Source of the DNA: Davidsoniella eucalypti
Lineage: Eukaryota; Ascomycota; Sordariomycetes; Microascales; Ceratocystidaceae
DNA length: 64,000 bases
Assembly: GCA_004009845.1 (NCBI GenBank)
Contig: RMBW01000072.1
Coordinates: forward strand, 1-64,000
Reading direction: 5' to 3'
Positions 24,287 through 33,751 of the stretch are shown here, piece after piece (within the stretch, counting starts at the first letter, position 1; each line of letters starts with the position of its first letter). The notes under the pieces were generated by a model. It searched no databases, was not told the DNA's origin, and saw only the letters and a program-made list of their open reading frames with translations. The translations under genes were made by a program, and so were the position numbers.

Positions 24287-26605
24287 CTATCTAGACTGCG
24301 CTTTATCGAGCCTCTCGTTCTGGTCGGGCATCTTGGGCAGTTTCCCACGTACAAACGTAAAGTATGAGCGTCGGTCTTTGAGTACTTGAACTCCCACATC
24401 AACTGCATGATCAAGGACATCCGGTGCGATTTTGTCGAACACGTTGATATCGCCGCCTAACTGCGCCAACTGTAGCTCGTTGACCACAACTCTGAGCTCT
24501 AGAGCCACAACCTGTCTCTGCAGCGCTTCGTATTCTTTGTCTTTCTTAACCTTGACCTTCTTCGACGCAATCTTGTTCTGTATCCGTAGGCGTTCGACAC
24601 TGCGTTCTGCGGCGGCAATGTTTCTGCGCATAAACTCGCCGTCCCTTTGTGCAGATTTAGCGCTCTTTTGCGCGTTGAGCCATGGTAGTCGAGGGGGAAT
24701 TATCGACATTGGCGTAGCCGTAGCTTTGGCGGCTTCGGCAGCTTCGGCGGCCATGGCGGCAGTCACAACGGCGTGGCTCTGGGCTTGAAGCTCGGAAATC
24801 TGGGCCATGGATGTGTCGTCACGGATGCCGATGCGGGATAGAGCTGACACGATGGCGTGGCGTCGGGCACTGTTGCTTGCTGGACAGGGAGTGGCCGGTA
24901 TGTCCTCCTCGGCACTGGCCGAGGACAGAGGCATGGCCGGAATCACTTCCGCGTGTCGGCTAAGATAGTCAAAGGCGTCCTGGATCGCGTTTCTTGTGGC
25001 TAGGGTATACATGTGGCTAGAAATTGCTTGGCGATCTGCCTTGACAGAAGTAGAGGAAGCTGGCGGGGGTCGGTGTACCGTGTTGAAGGGCATGCTTGGT
25101 TGCTGGGGATTGCGTTCGGGTGTCTTGAAGGTGGGTTGGGCAAAGGCTGATAGACCAGTCGAGATACTACTAGGCTCCCAAGAAGACAAGCTATGAGAGT
25201 CGTTATGCCATATGGGCGCCTTGGCATCGGCGTCCTGCTCGTAGAGTATCCATGAGCTTGCGTCCTCGTTTATGGGAAAGTTTGAGTGTTGAGGACTAGG
25301 CAGTGGAGAGAGAGTTACATCATGTGACTGCACATCAGCCATAAACTCCGGACAGCCGTCTTTCTCTAGCTCAGGAATCATATCCCAGGTCGACTCGACT
25401 GGAGAAGTCGGCCGAGACATTGAAAGGTCCCCAGATGATAGATACTCTATATCGGCCATTGGATCCATGCCACACGTTGGTGTGCTGTCAAGTGCCATGC
25501 GACTGCTAGTATCGTGGCCTTCGTACTCCGGAGGCGCAGCGACTCCCCACGAGTCAGAGAAGAAGCTGCCAGTAGTAACAGGTGCTTGAGACTGTCCGGT
25601 TCCGCGGAGGATATGGAAGCTGTCTGTAATGTCTGCCGGCTGCGTTGGATTATATACGGGGCGAAAAGGCGAGGTTAGCGGCTCAAAGAGCGGCATCTCA
25701 CTTTGTACATTGGCAGTATCGGCATTGGCACATCGGTTGGTAGCACTGGTGATATGAGGCGGGACAATATCATAGATATAAGCTAAAGGTTGCAGGAGGC
25801 CAGTTAGCCTGCGCGGAATCGGAAGGGAAGAACGAGCTCTGACTAGGGTTCTGAAGAGAATGCACTCACCTGGGTTTGGCGCGTACATCTGCGGCTGCGA
25901 CAGAAACCAAGCCGGCGGAGCATCTGGAGCAACTGCTGGGACGGAAGACGCCGTGTCATCACTGCTAGTTACAGGCGTAAACCACTGAGATAGTGCAGGA
26001 TAAGTGGCAAATGATGATACTTGGAGACCTGATGGCGGACGGACCGGTAGCGGTTGGTGCAACTCTGACGGTAGTGATGGATCAAATGGCACAAACGAAG
26101 ACATAGAGCCCAAGGGAGAAGCAGAACTAGCGGTCGTCGGAGTAGCCTGAGCGTTGTTCGAGTACGGCGGCAGCCAGTTAGTGTTCTGGGTAGCGTGAGA
26201 AGAGGCAGCAGTAGTATGAGAATTGCCCAAAGGCAAACCGCCGTTGATGCCGTTGCCAGCCCGGACAAAATGTCCCGGTGCTGTTGGCGCCGGTCCGGCT
26301 ATTGGCGTAAGCTGGCTCTGGAAGTTGAACGGCAATATACGGCTGGATGCTGGCGGGCTTCTGTGACTTTGGCGATTGCTCGGAGGGCGACTAAAGGTGA
26401 ACGGCTGGAAAGCCATGGGGGGCGGCTTTGAAGCAACAGAACGGAGGGCACGAGAACTGGGATTGCTGGACTTGGTCTCTCGTTTTGGTGTATCAGAATC
26501 AGAGAGAGAGAAGAAAGAAGCGAGATGGCCTTGGAAGGAGAGCGGTCTAGGATTTCTACAAGACTTGAGCAAATTTCGAGAGACTACGAAGATACTCGTC
26601 GCCAA
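24287..26605 (-). CDS. Large Ser/Pro-rich regulator with a degenerate bZIP-like C-terminus
   Basis: Best model is two exons, 26605-25870 and 25782-24287 (2232 nt, 743 residues). The 87-bp intron (25869-25783) has a GTGAGT donor, a GCTAAC branch and a TTTAG acceptor. It is a multiple of three and has no stop, so the unspliced reading also stays open (772 residues). Most of the protein is low-complexity Ser/Pro/Thr/Ala. Near the C-terminus is a basic, helical segment (NKIASKKVKVKKDKEYEALQ) followed by leucines and valines in heptads, which resembles a bZIP. The invariant Arg of the N-x7-R signature is Lys here. An alternative start is the internal MAFQPFTFSR. I infer a transcription factor; target and pathway are unknown. 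Confidence 0.7.
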   Translation of the reverse strand: MATSIFVVSRNLLKSCRNPRPLSFQGHLASFFSLSDSDTPKRETKSSNPSSRALRSVASKPPPMAFQPFTFSRPPSNRQSHRSPPASSRILPFNFQSQLTPIAGPAPTAPGHFVRAGNGINGGLPLGNSHTTAASSHATQNTNWLPPYSNNAQATPTTASSASPLGSMSSFVPFDPSLPSELHQPLPVRPPSGLQVSSFATYPALSQWFTPVTSSDDTASSVPAVAPDAPPAWFLSQPQMYAPNPGECILFRTLVRARSSLPIPRRLTGLLQPLAYIYDIVPPHITSATNRCANADTANVQSEMPLFEPLTSPFRPVYNPTQPADITDSFHILRGTGQSQAPVTTGSFFSDSWGVAAPPEYEGHDTSSRMALDSTPTCGMDPMADIEYLSSGDLSMSRPTSPVESTWDMIPELEKDGCPEFMADVQSHDVTLSPLPSPQHSNFPINEDASSWILYEQDADAKAPIWHNDSHSLSSWEPSSISTGLSAFAQPTFKTPERNPQQPSMPFNTVHRPPPASSTSVKADRQAISSHMYTLATRNAIQDAFDYLSRHAEVIPAMPLSSASAEEDIPATPCPASNSARRHAIVSALSRIGIRDDTSMAQISELQAQSHAVVTAAMAAEAAEAAKATATPMSIIPPRLPWLNAQKSAKSAQRDGEFMRRNIAAAERSVERLRIQNKIASKKVKVKKDKEYEALQRQVVALELRVVVNELQLAQLGGDINVFDKIAPDVLDHAVDVGVQVLKDRRSYFTFVRGKLPKMPDQNERLDKAQSR

Positions 26606-26858
26606 GTGACTCAGGTAGTATGGCGTGGCTGGCTATTAGATATCAGGGATTTCTGAGTTAGCAAACACAAAGTCACGACTCCAGATGGCAGAACAAGCTC
26701 AGGTGAGATCAAGTCCTAGTCTGGTTTCTTCTATAATAGCTGCCTCAAAATCGGGTATATTATCACCGCCACGTTACTATCGCGCCTAACCGTTGAATCT
26801 AAATCTGTCCGTACAAACTCCCAACACCATCCACACGAACTACCCAGTCAGGCACTGC

Positions 26859-27578
26859 CTAAGCTGTCTCTGTGGCCTCGGCAACCGGATGTTCGACTGG
26901 GTTGCTCTGAGCCATCTCTGTTTCGTTAGCCTGGCTGTGCTGCCGAGATCTAGGCTTCGACGGCGATGATGACCGAGGGTCCTGAATGCAAGCATGAATA
27001 AAAACCGAGGTGATGACTAGTAAAAGAACCCTACATGGTATAGACTATTAGTAAACACGTCGGCGCCGTCTTTTTCATCCCATTGGAACTTACCAAGTAA
27101 CGGCGCCCAGGACAGCATTGGCCGCCAAGCTGTTGCCGTATCTGTGAGCTGCCCGGTAGTAGCGGTGGTTGATATAAGTAGACGCCTGAGACGCCGACCA
27201 GGCCCAGGCCGCCAGCCACAGAATAGTGATGATAGCAAGCGTTGAGCTGATGATGAAGCGGTAGTAGTAGGCGGGCGCTTTGAGCTCTAGGAACATCCAG
27301 GCGCCGAAGGCGAGCATAGTGAGGAGGGACTGATATTAGGCTCTGTATGTTAGTTGGGCTTTCATCAAAGCGGACAAGCACGTAGTGCGGCTCACGTTGA
27401 AGAGCATAAAGGCTCCTGGGCTGCCGTCTTTGTCTACATCGTCAAGCAACGAGACATTGTAGGCCGACGTGATGAAGACGCCCAGACTTAGACCCAGGAC
27501 GGCAAATCGGACTGTTTTGACCCAGGCAAAGAGCGTGGGCGGGCCGACGGCAAGGACGCCGGGATGGAAATCAGCCAT
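26859..27578 (-). CDS. Four-transmembrane MARVEL-like membrane protein
   Basis: Exons 27578-27396, 27329-27094 and 27030-26859 sum to 591 nt, 196 residues. An in-frame ATG two codons upstream (27584) is an equally possible start. Four hydrophobic segments are visible: FAWVKTVRFAVLGLSLGVFI, a stretch around LLTMLAFGAWMFLEL, IISSTLAIITILWLAAWAW and WVLLLVITSVFIHACI. A hydrophilic, Ser-rich C-tail of about 40 residues follows. The order and size match fungal MARVEL-domain proteins of the plasma membrane or vesicles; their function is mostly unknown. The last exon is found only after splicing at 27031. The 5' leader carries a (CAA)9-type repeat. Confidence 0.82.
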
Positions 27579-27630
27579 TTTCATGAATACGGTAGGGTAG
27601 AGTTGACTAGTTAGTGTTCGTGTACTAATA

Positions 27631-27660
27631 GTTGTTGTTGTTGTTGTTGTTGTTGTTGCA
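27631..27660 (-). repeat. (CAA)n microsatellite in the leader of the MARVEL-like gene
   Basis: About nine copies of TTG on the plus strand (CAA on the gene strand) lie 50-80 bp upstream of the start codon. The unit is the same as the (AAC)n tail of the retroelements in this window. Confidence 0.75.
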
Positions 27661-28829
27661 GCTACAAAACAAGTCAAAGAAACTAACCAAGGCCGTTACT
27701 GATATAGTCCCCAGTTTGTATGGCCTGACTGAGCCCGATCTAGCCGTTGGAAACCCAGGCTCGTGATACGCCCTATCTACGCAACCACGAAACATAAGTC
27801 CACTATCCTCCAATATGTAGCGCCAGGCCGCAGGAAGCGGCACTGACCACCGGTAGCACTCCAGGCGATGGAGATCTCAGGCATCACAGTGTCATTTACA
27901 GTGGCATTGCAAGTATCGATATCATGGACGGCCGTGATTGGCCAGATCCCCTCCTCCTTGTCTGGCAAAGCGGAAGATCAGAAGCCGGTGGCCAAAGAGC
28001 TCTTAGAATGACTCGTTGGTTGGACACGCCACTACAATGTGACTTTGTGTTTGTTTGATGCAGTGTTGTTTTCTCTTTTCGTGTGATTGCCAGGTCTCTA
28101 TAGAAAAACAGCCGAAACGCAGTTTCATCCAGGTCTTCCTTCCCTTCGATCCCAAAAATGACATGAAATAGGCCAAAATCTCCAACATCATTGCTATCAA
28201 ATGAGGATGTGCGGCTGTGATTGTGTTGCGCGATCTTGATCCCGTGACTGAATTAGGCATCAAAAATACAAGATACATCTTTAAGGAACAGAGCCTAAAA
28301 GCGGTTTCTTCTTTAAGGGGACGCAATATCTAGGTAACTGCATGTATAGTCGCCATGGTTTATATTCCCAATTTTTGTCAACGGCCTGCAATAGATGCTT
28401 TACACTCTCTCAGCCCATATATTTATTGGGGTTTCAACGTCTACTTATAATTTTGTATCTATTCCAGTAAAGCAATCTGCTGGCATATTCTGCAACTACA
28501 TTACTACTGTTAATTCTGATCCATATATTTGATTTGATTATATTTAACGTCTACCTAAATCACTAAGATCATACGACGCTCTGATCCATATATATTGAGT
28601 GAGTTTAGCTATAGCCATCGTCGTCAAGATTATACGACGCCGGGTTAGTGATCGGACGAATATCGTATGACTTCCCCCTAGCCCGGAAGCACTTACAGAT
28701 ACATCTGTAGTAGTCTACACTCAACTTCGAAACAATTGCTTTTTTTTTTTAAAAATCTTTTCTTTTTAAAAGACGGCGTATCCCGCAAGATCACTGTTTC
28801 CTTCTTAATACCATTTAGCACGTCCCCAC
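27661..28829. other. Region without a supportable gene at the left border of the repeat island
   Basis: The minus strand has peptide-like stretches (for example around 27838-27968) and a 107-codon ORF at 28003-28326, but no domain, start context or splice model could be assembled. A 53-bp repeat at 28527-28579 recurs at 34977-35029. The last 150 bases are A/T-rich. Confidence 0.45.
28527..28579 (+). repeat. 53-bp direct repeat, left copy
   Basis: Bases 28527-28579 are identical to 34977-35029 in the same orientation. The shared block runs from ATTTGATTTGATTATA to CATACGACGC. A shorter echo, ATACGACGCCGGGTTAG, lies near 28631. The two copies bracket most of the left half of the repeat island. 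Confidence 0.85.
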
Positions 28830-29608
28830 ACAGGAAAGACACCACAACCTTCCCTCCTACAACCCTCGGGGGGGTAACTTTGAGTTCAAGTTACCTCCCC
28901 CTTTGTCCAAAGACGAATTTTTCCCCTTCGTCGTGGGTTTTCAAGAGCGACCAGCACATATTCCCGATGCTGCTGTCCATTCTTTTTATCTTTTTAGACA
29001 CTTGTCTTTATTGATGCATCGAGTATGAGGCCTTGAGCCCGACTTTTTCCTCTCTCGAGGGATGTTCTCACCAACAATCGCCCCCCTTTTCGCCACACTC
29101 ACGCGATCGCTGGTCTCCCGAGTCACTACACGCTACAAAGCTCAGGGAGACACACTCATACTCGAAGGGCAACTTATTTCTGAAGGTTCCGGAAGCCCAA
29201 CCCGCGGCGCGGGAGTCTTGTCGCTGTGCCTCTACCATCGCACCCGACTCGACTACGCCAATTTTTCTCTTCTCTCGACACTCGATCACCAGCCTCTTGG
29301 AGGCGCGTCGGATGGTGCGGTCACCTGATTACGTGGATGGTAGCCCCACTTAGGGCTTGGATGATGTGGGTCTTTTTTTTTATGGGGAATGGTTTGAGGA
29401 TGTTTCGAAGTTACAGGGGGTATCCATGAAGGCGTCCTATGGAGCCCGGGAGGGTAGTCCGGACCCGGACTAGGATACGGGTGGAAGTGGATAAGATATA
29501 CCGGAGACAGAAAAATCGGCACGACCGGACTCGAAAATCCACTCGTAATAGTTTAGGAAGAGAATAAATATAACAACAACAACAACAACAACAACAGGAA
29601 AGACACCA
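28830..29608 (+). mobile_element. Non-autonomous SINE-like element, copy A, with 15-bp target-site duplication, next to tRNA-Pro
   Basis: The element body is 28845-29593 (749 bp). It begins CAACCTTCCCTCC, has a hairpin leader (about 28868-28905), and ends in the LINE-type 3' UTR and an (AAC)n tail. ACAGGAAAGACACCA at 28830-28844 is repeated at 29594-29608, a clear duplication. The right copy ends 3 nt before the 5' end of tRNA-Pro. The 3' part (about 29415-29593) is nearly identical to the 3' end of the LINE at 44.76-44.95 kb, so that LINE type probably supplied the machinery. No plus-strand protein is convincing. The minus strand has an ORF conserved among the copies. Confidence 0.9.
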
Positions 29609-29611
29609 AGC

Positions 29612-29713
29612 GGGCCATTGGTCTAGTGGTATGATTGATGCTTCGGGCTCTCCAGTCCTTCAACGGTAAACCGTGAATGTGTCAGGTCTCGGGTTCGATC
29701 CCCGAATGGCCCC
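29612..29713 (+). tRNA. tRNA-Pro (CGG) with intron
   Basis: The acceptor stem GGGCCAT pairs with ATGGCCC (29706-29712). The D arm is GTCTAGTGGTATGAT. The anticodon stem GATGC pairs with GTGTC, and the loop TTCGGG gives anticodon CGG. An intron of about 30 nt follows anticodon position 37 or so. The T arm TCGGG-TTCGATC-CCCGA is perfect. A T5 run at 29719-29723 serves as the Pol III terminator. Copy A of the retroelement sits directly upstream. Confidence 0.93.
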
Positions 29714-29718
29714 GCCTC

Positions 29719-29723
29719 TTTTT
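29719..29723 (+). terminator. Pol III terminator of tRNA-Pro
   Basis: A run of five T residues begins 6 nt after the mature tRNA end. Confidence 0.75.
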
Positions 29724-30530
29724 GAAAGCTATCCAATCTGTTGACGAACGGGTCAGCTTGTCCTTTTTTTTCTCTCCATCGGCCTAGATCGACAATCTCC
29801 CGCCTGGTCTTCTCCCGCCATGGTCGTGGCGGCATCCTAGAAGAAGTATGCGACTCCAGCGCCACCTGCTCGCAGAATGGACATGTGCCCGCGCTTACCG
29901 TTCATACGTCCCGTGGCTGAAACGCAATGCTAAGGCCGCTCTTCTCACACGTAGCGAGCAGGTGTCTTCGGTACCTGGTGTAGCGCTGGCTTGTTTAATC
30001 TAACGAACCACGTACCAAGCCACGGCGGTGTTCCTTTGACTGCTGCAATGGTCGACTATCGCAACCACGCCATTAAGAGGGTGGGTGAGTGGGGAAACGG
30101 CAGTCTGCCCAAGATGAATCTTCCCGGTGTCAAGGACGATCCAGGCCATTTATCAGTTTCTCCTGGAAAACTAGAGCCGGTCTCCTCTAATCAGCACGTT
30201 ATGGACGGAGGTGCTACAGCAAGAGACGGCAATTCTGTCAAGCCAAACGGCCGCTTCATCAGAGGAGATCCCAACGATCGTGGGCTGGGACGTACCGTAT
30301 AAACACAAAACGGAGGCCTGGCTCTACTACGGGGTTGGTGGGAAATATCACAGACTTAGAAGGTCGTGTTCCCGAATGACGACGACGAAGATGAAGATGA
30401 AGATGGCTATGACGATGACGACGACGATGAGTAAGGTAGAGAGAACATAGTCCCATCGAGAGCACTTTAAAACATGTCCATAGACTGCATATTCAATATT
30501 CCAACTTATATTTTTATACATCTTAATTGA
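29724..30530. other. Region between tRNA-Pro and a LINE remnant
   Basis: It holds a 103-codon plus ORF (29991-30302) without recognisable domains and an acidic-codon (GAN) repeat tract at about 30376-30431. I cannot support a gene. It may be degraded retroelement sequence upstream of the RT remnant. Confidence 0.4.
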
Positions 30531-31925
30531 ATCTTGACCACAGCCATCCAGGATACCTGCGCAGAGGTGATTCCGAAGGCTCGCATCTGCCCCCGAAGTA
30601 AGCCTTGGTGGAATGACGAACTCAAGCAGTTGAGGAAGTCCTTCCTCAGGGCCGAACGACATGGGAAGAAGGATAAGATCTAGTACAAAGAAAAAAGAAA
30701 TAGGTATTTCCATGCCATTATCAAAACCAAAGCTAACTATTTTAATTCTTTCTTAGAGCAAGCAACCGGCGACGAAGTCTTCACTGCTATGAGATACACG
30801 AAACCCAAAACCGAATCATATATACAACCACTCGAGGAAAATGGTGTCACGGCCGAGTCTTTCGACGACAAAGCTAAGATGCTATTGAATCTTGTGGACG
30901 GCAAAAAGAGTGAGTCCCAAGAGGACGAAGACATTCTACCCATCCCACATCACGAGAACTCGAAATGGCCTTGGCCTAACATCTCTACCATTGAGATTGA
31001 AGGAGCTATCATGACCTCAAACCCTAAAAAGTCTGCTGGACCAGATGGAATTAATTTCCAAATGATCCAAAATGCTTATAGGGCCATCCCGAGGTCTTCC
31101 ACTATGTCTACACGGAGCTATTTACTAGAGGACAGTGTCCTACTACGTGGCGCCAGGGCATTGGAGTGATATTGAAAAAAAACCAACAAGCCAGACTACT
31201 CCCGTATCAAGGCATATCGGATTATCACGCTGCTGAACTGCTTAGGTAAAGTATTGGAACGAATTTTTGCACAGAGACTTGGTTTCTTGGCTGCAACAAA
31301 GGACGACCTGCTTCACCCAACGCAGTTTGGCGGACGGAAACAACGATCGACGATCGATGCAGCAATGGTTCTCATGGACCAAGTCAAGTCATGGAAAGAA
31401 CAGGGCCTGAAATCGAGTATTGCACTACTTGATATCAAAGGCGCGTTCGACCATGTTAATAGGGATACCCTACTGTGGCACTGCAGAGATCTAGGTCTTC
31501 CGAATAACTGCACCCAATGGATCGCAGCCTTTCTTCAAAAGAGGAAGGTCCAGATATGTTTTGATGGCAAGCGAACAAACTTCTACAATCTCCCCTATAT
31601 TGTTCTTGATTTATTCGAGACTTATACACATAAACATTCCCCAATCCATCCCAGTTCATGGCATTCAGCTCTCATACATTGATGATATTCTGATACCATA
31701 GGCAAGGTATCGAGTAACATGTGTCGACATTGTCAGCTGGACATTGAAACTATTCAGCACTTGTTGGACTGTGATAGGTGGCTTGTGCAAAGACAAGAGT
31801 TGAAAGAGGGTTGTGATGGTGAGATAAAGATCTATTTAGTAAGGCGGAGCACCAGCAAGCCATGATAGTATTTCTCAAAAAAAAAAACAGGAATAGGTGG
31901 AAGGAACTGGGGAAGAGTTGAGGAA
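30531..31925 (+). mobile_element. Degenerate LINE, subfamily 2 (RT with internal deletion)
   Basis: The plus strand encodes the endonuclease-RT linker (SKPWWNDELKQLRKSF) and then RT blocks: NPKKSAGPDGINF, RIKAYRIITLLNCLGKVLER, QFGGRKQRSTIDA and motif A ALLDIKGAFDHVN. A stop falls near 30680 and frames shift at about 31170. The sequence jumps from just before motif B to motif C (LSYIDDI, about 31667-31690, in another frame), then to a C-terminal zinc knuckle MCRHCQLDIETIQHLLDC. Thumb and RNase H are missing. It is clearly inactive and belongs to a lineage distinct from the LINE at 42.5 kb. Confidence 0.85.
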
Positions 31926-32975
31926 GTGACTAACGATGGTGTTGATTTTCTTTGTGTTTTTTTTCTTTGATTTTGCTTTACGTTTCTACTTGTTTTCTGT
32001 TATGTTTTCATTGTTTTTATTGGTTTATTCGTTGTTTCTTTTACATCTTCATAGCTCCATAAGATTAATGAATTGAAAAAAATCTTTATTGAAAACGAAT
32101 AATTTACTTTGCAAATACAACCAACCATCATCACCAAAAAAAAAATTGGTCTTTGTGTGTTAGCCTTTCTCTGTTCTTTTCAACTTTCTGGGGTTTTTGG
32201 TGGTTCACTTGCATATATTATGCTATTCGTCGCTAGCTCTTAGGCGGGTCTAGATTTTAATGCTGTTTTGTGGTTAACTTTTCGATTATAGAATTCATTT
32301 GGTTTGTATGGTGGGACTTTCAATAGTTACTTATACTTTATTTCGTTTATATCGCGCTGTGAACCATGCTATGTTATGTGTAGTCAACTCTATCGCTGCT
32401 CGGGGATGGGGTAGGGGTTGTTTTATTTCTGTGTACATATTAGGGGTGGAGAGAGGGGCATATGTTAGAGGGTAGAGGGGGTGGGTTATTCGCATCAAGG
32501 CGATTAGAAGAGGCCATCTTCTATAAACTGATGTTTATTTCTATCTACAAGAGCCCGGCGGATTGGTTGTGGCTATTATTTAATTACTAGTTACTATCTA
32601 CAAGATTATGTACAGGCTACTATCTATCTATCTACAAGGGCGAGCTACTGGAGAGTCTTTTCACATAACATAGAGTAGTGTTGAGGTGTCATATAGCTAT
32701 AGTCACAGTTCTACTTTGGTTGACATGTTTTGGGGGGGGGGGGATTCACGATTAGAGATATTCTAGTAAACTTACAGTTGTCACAGTGGGTTTCTATAGT
32801 GGTGAGGGGTCAGAGCACAGGGCGATGGGCAAATTGGACACATTGGGGTTGTAATTTAGGCATTAGTCACAGTCATTATCATTAGTGGAGAGATTTTTCA
32901 ATTGGTTCTTACCATTCTATTAATTCGGGAAGCTATGGCTTATGTATGCCAGCGCAGCTGCGCCTGAACCTTAAT
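31926..32975. other. Non-coding A/T-rich spacer
   Basis: T-rich and G-rich low-complexity stretches, including G11 near 32731, and poly-pyrimidine runs. No ORF. The first part may be the 3' UTR of the LINE remnant. Confidence 0.5.
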
Positions 32976-33751
32976 GTTAGTACTTGGTTGTTGTTGTTGT
33001 TGTTGTTGTTATATTTATTCTCTTCCTAAACTATTACGAGTGGATTTTCGAGTCCGGTCGTGCCGATTTTTCTGTCTCCGGTATATCTTATCCACTTCCA
33101 CCCGTATCCTAGTCCGGGTCCGGACTACCCTCCCGGGTCTCCATAGGACGCCTTCATGGATACCCCCTGTAACTTCGAAACATCCTCAAACCATTCCCCA
33201 TAAAAAAGACCCACATCATCCAAGCCCTAAGTGGGGCTACCATCCACGTAATCAGGTGACCGCACCATCCGACGCGCCTCCAAGAGGCTGGTGATCGAGT
33301 GTCGAGAGAAGAGAAAAATTGGCGTAGTCGAGTCGGGTGCGATGGTAGAGGCACAGCGACAAGACTCCCGCGCCGCGGGTTGGGCTTCCGGAACCTTCAA
33401 AAATAGGTTGCCCTTCGAGTATGAGTGTGTCTCCCTGAGCTTTGTAGTGTGTAGTGACTCGGGAGACCAGCGATCGCGAGAGAGTGTGGCGAAAAGGGGG
33501 GCGATTGTTGGTGAGAACATCCCTCGAGAGAGGAAAAAGTCGGGCTCAAGGCCTCATACTCGATGCATCAATAAAGACAAGCGTCTAAAAAGATAAAAAG
33601 AATGGACAGCAGCATCGGGAATATGTGCTGGTCGCTCTTGAAAACCCACGACGAAGGGGAAAAATTCGTCTTTGGACAAAGGGGGAGGTAACTTGAACTC
33701 AAAGTTACCCCCCCGAGGGTTGTAGGAGGGAAGGTTGGTTAGTACTTGGTT
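32976..33751 (-). mobile_element. Non-autonomous SINE-like element, copy B, inverted, with 14-bp target-site duplication
   Basis: The element body is 32990-33737 (748 bp), in reverse orientation to copy A and nearly identical to it. The (TTG)n at its left end is the complement of the (AAC)n tail. GTTAGTACTTGGTT flanks it at 32976-32989 and 33738-33751. No tRNA gene is recognisable on the tail side, unlike copies A, C and D. Confidence 0.9.
33291..33596 (+). other. Conserved 101-codon ORF, antisense to the element (copy B)
   Basis: The ORF starts MIECREKRKIGVVESGAMVE and ends CINKDKRLKR. Equivalent frames are open in copies A (29289-29068, 73 codons), C (45408-45112, 98 codons) and D (45860 downwards). 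The related but diverged copies E and F keep a similar ending (VGEN-x2-RE-x-KK). It runs opposite to the LINE-like polarity of the element, no family is recognised, and it may simply reflect the young age of the copies. Confidence 0.25.

Noticed and set aside
27777..27968. Minus-strand peptide-like stretch with DIDTCNATVNDTVMPEISIAW
   Set aside because: It could not be joined by splice sites to the MARVEL-like gene or to a full gene of its own; left as unexplained sequence.
29623..29865. 80-codon minus ORF containing GDRTRDL
   Set aside because: It is the antisense of tRNA-Pro; this peptide is a typical artefact of tRNA T arms.
32900..32975. A tRNA on the tail side of copy B, as predicted by the targeting idea
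   Set aside because: GGTTCAGGCGC on the minus strand looks slightly like a B box, but no acceptor, D or T stem can be formed.
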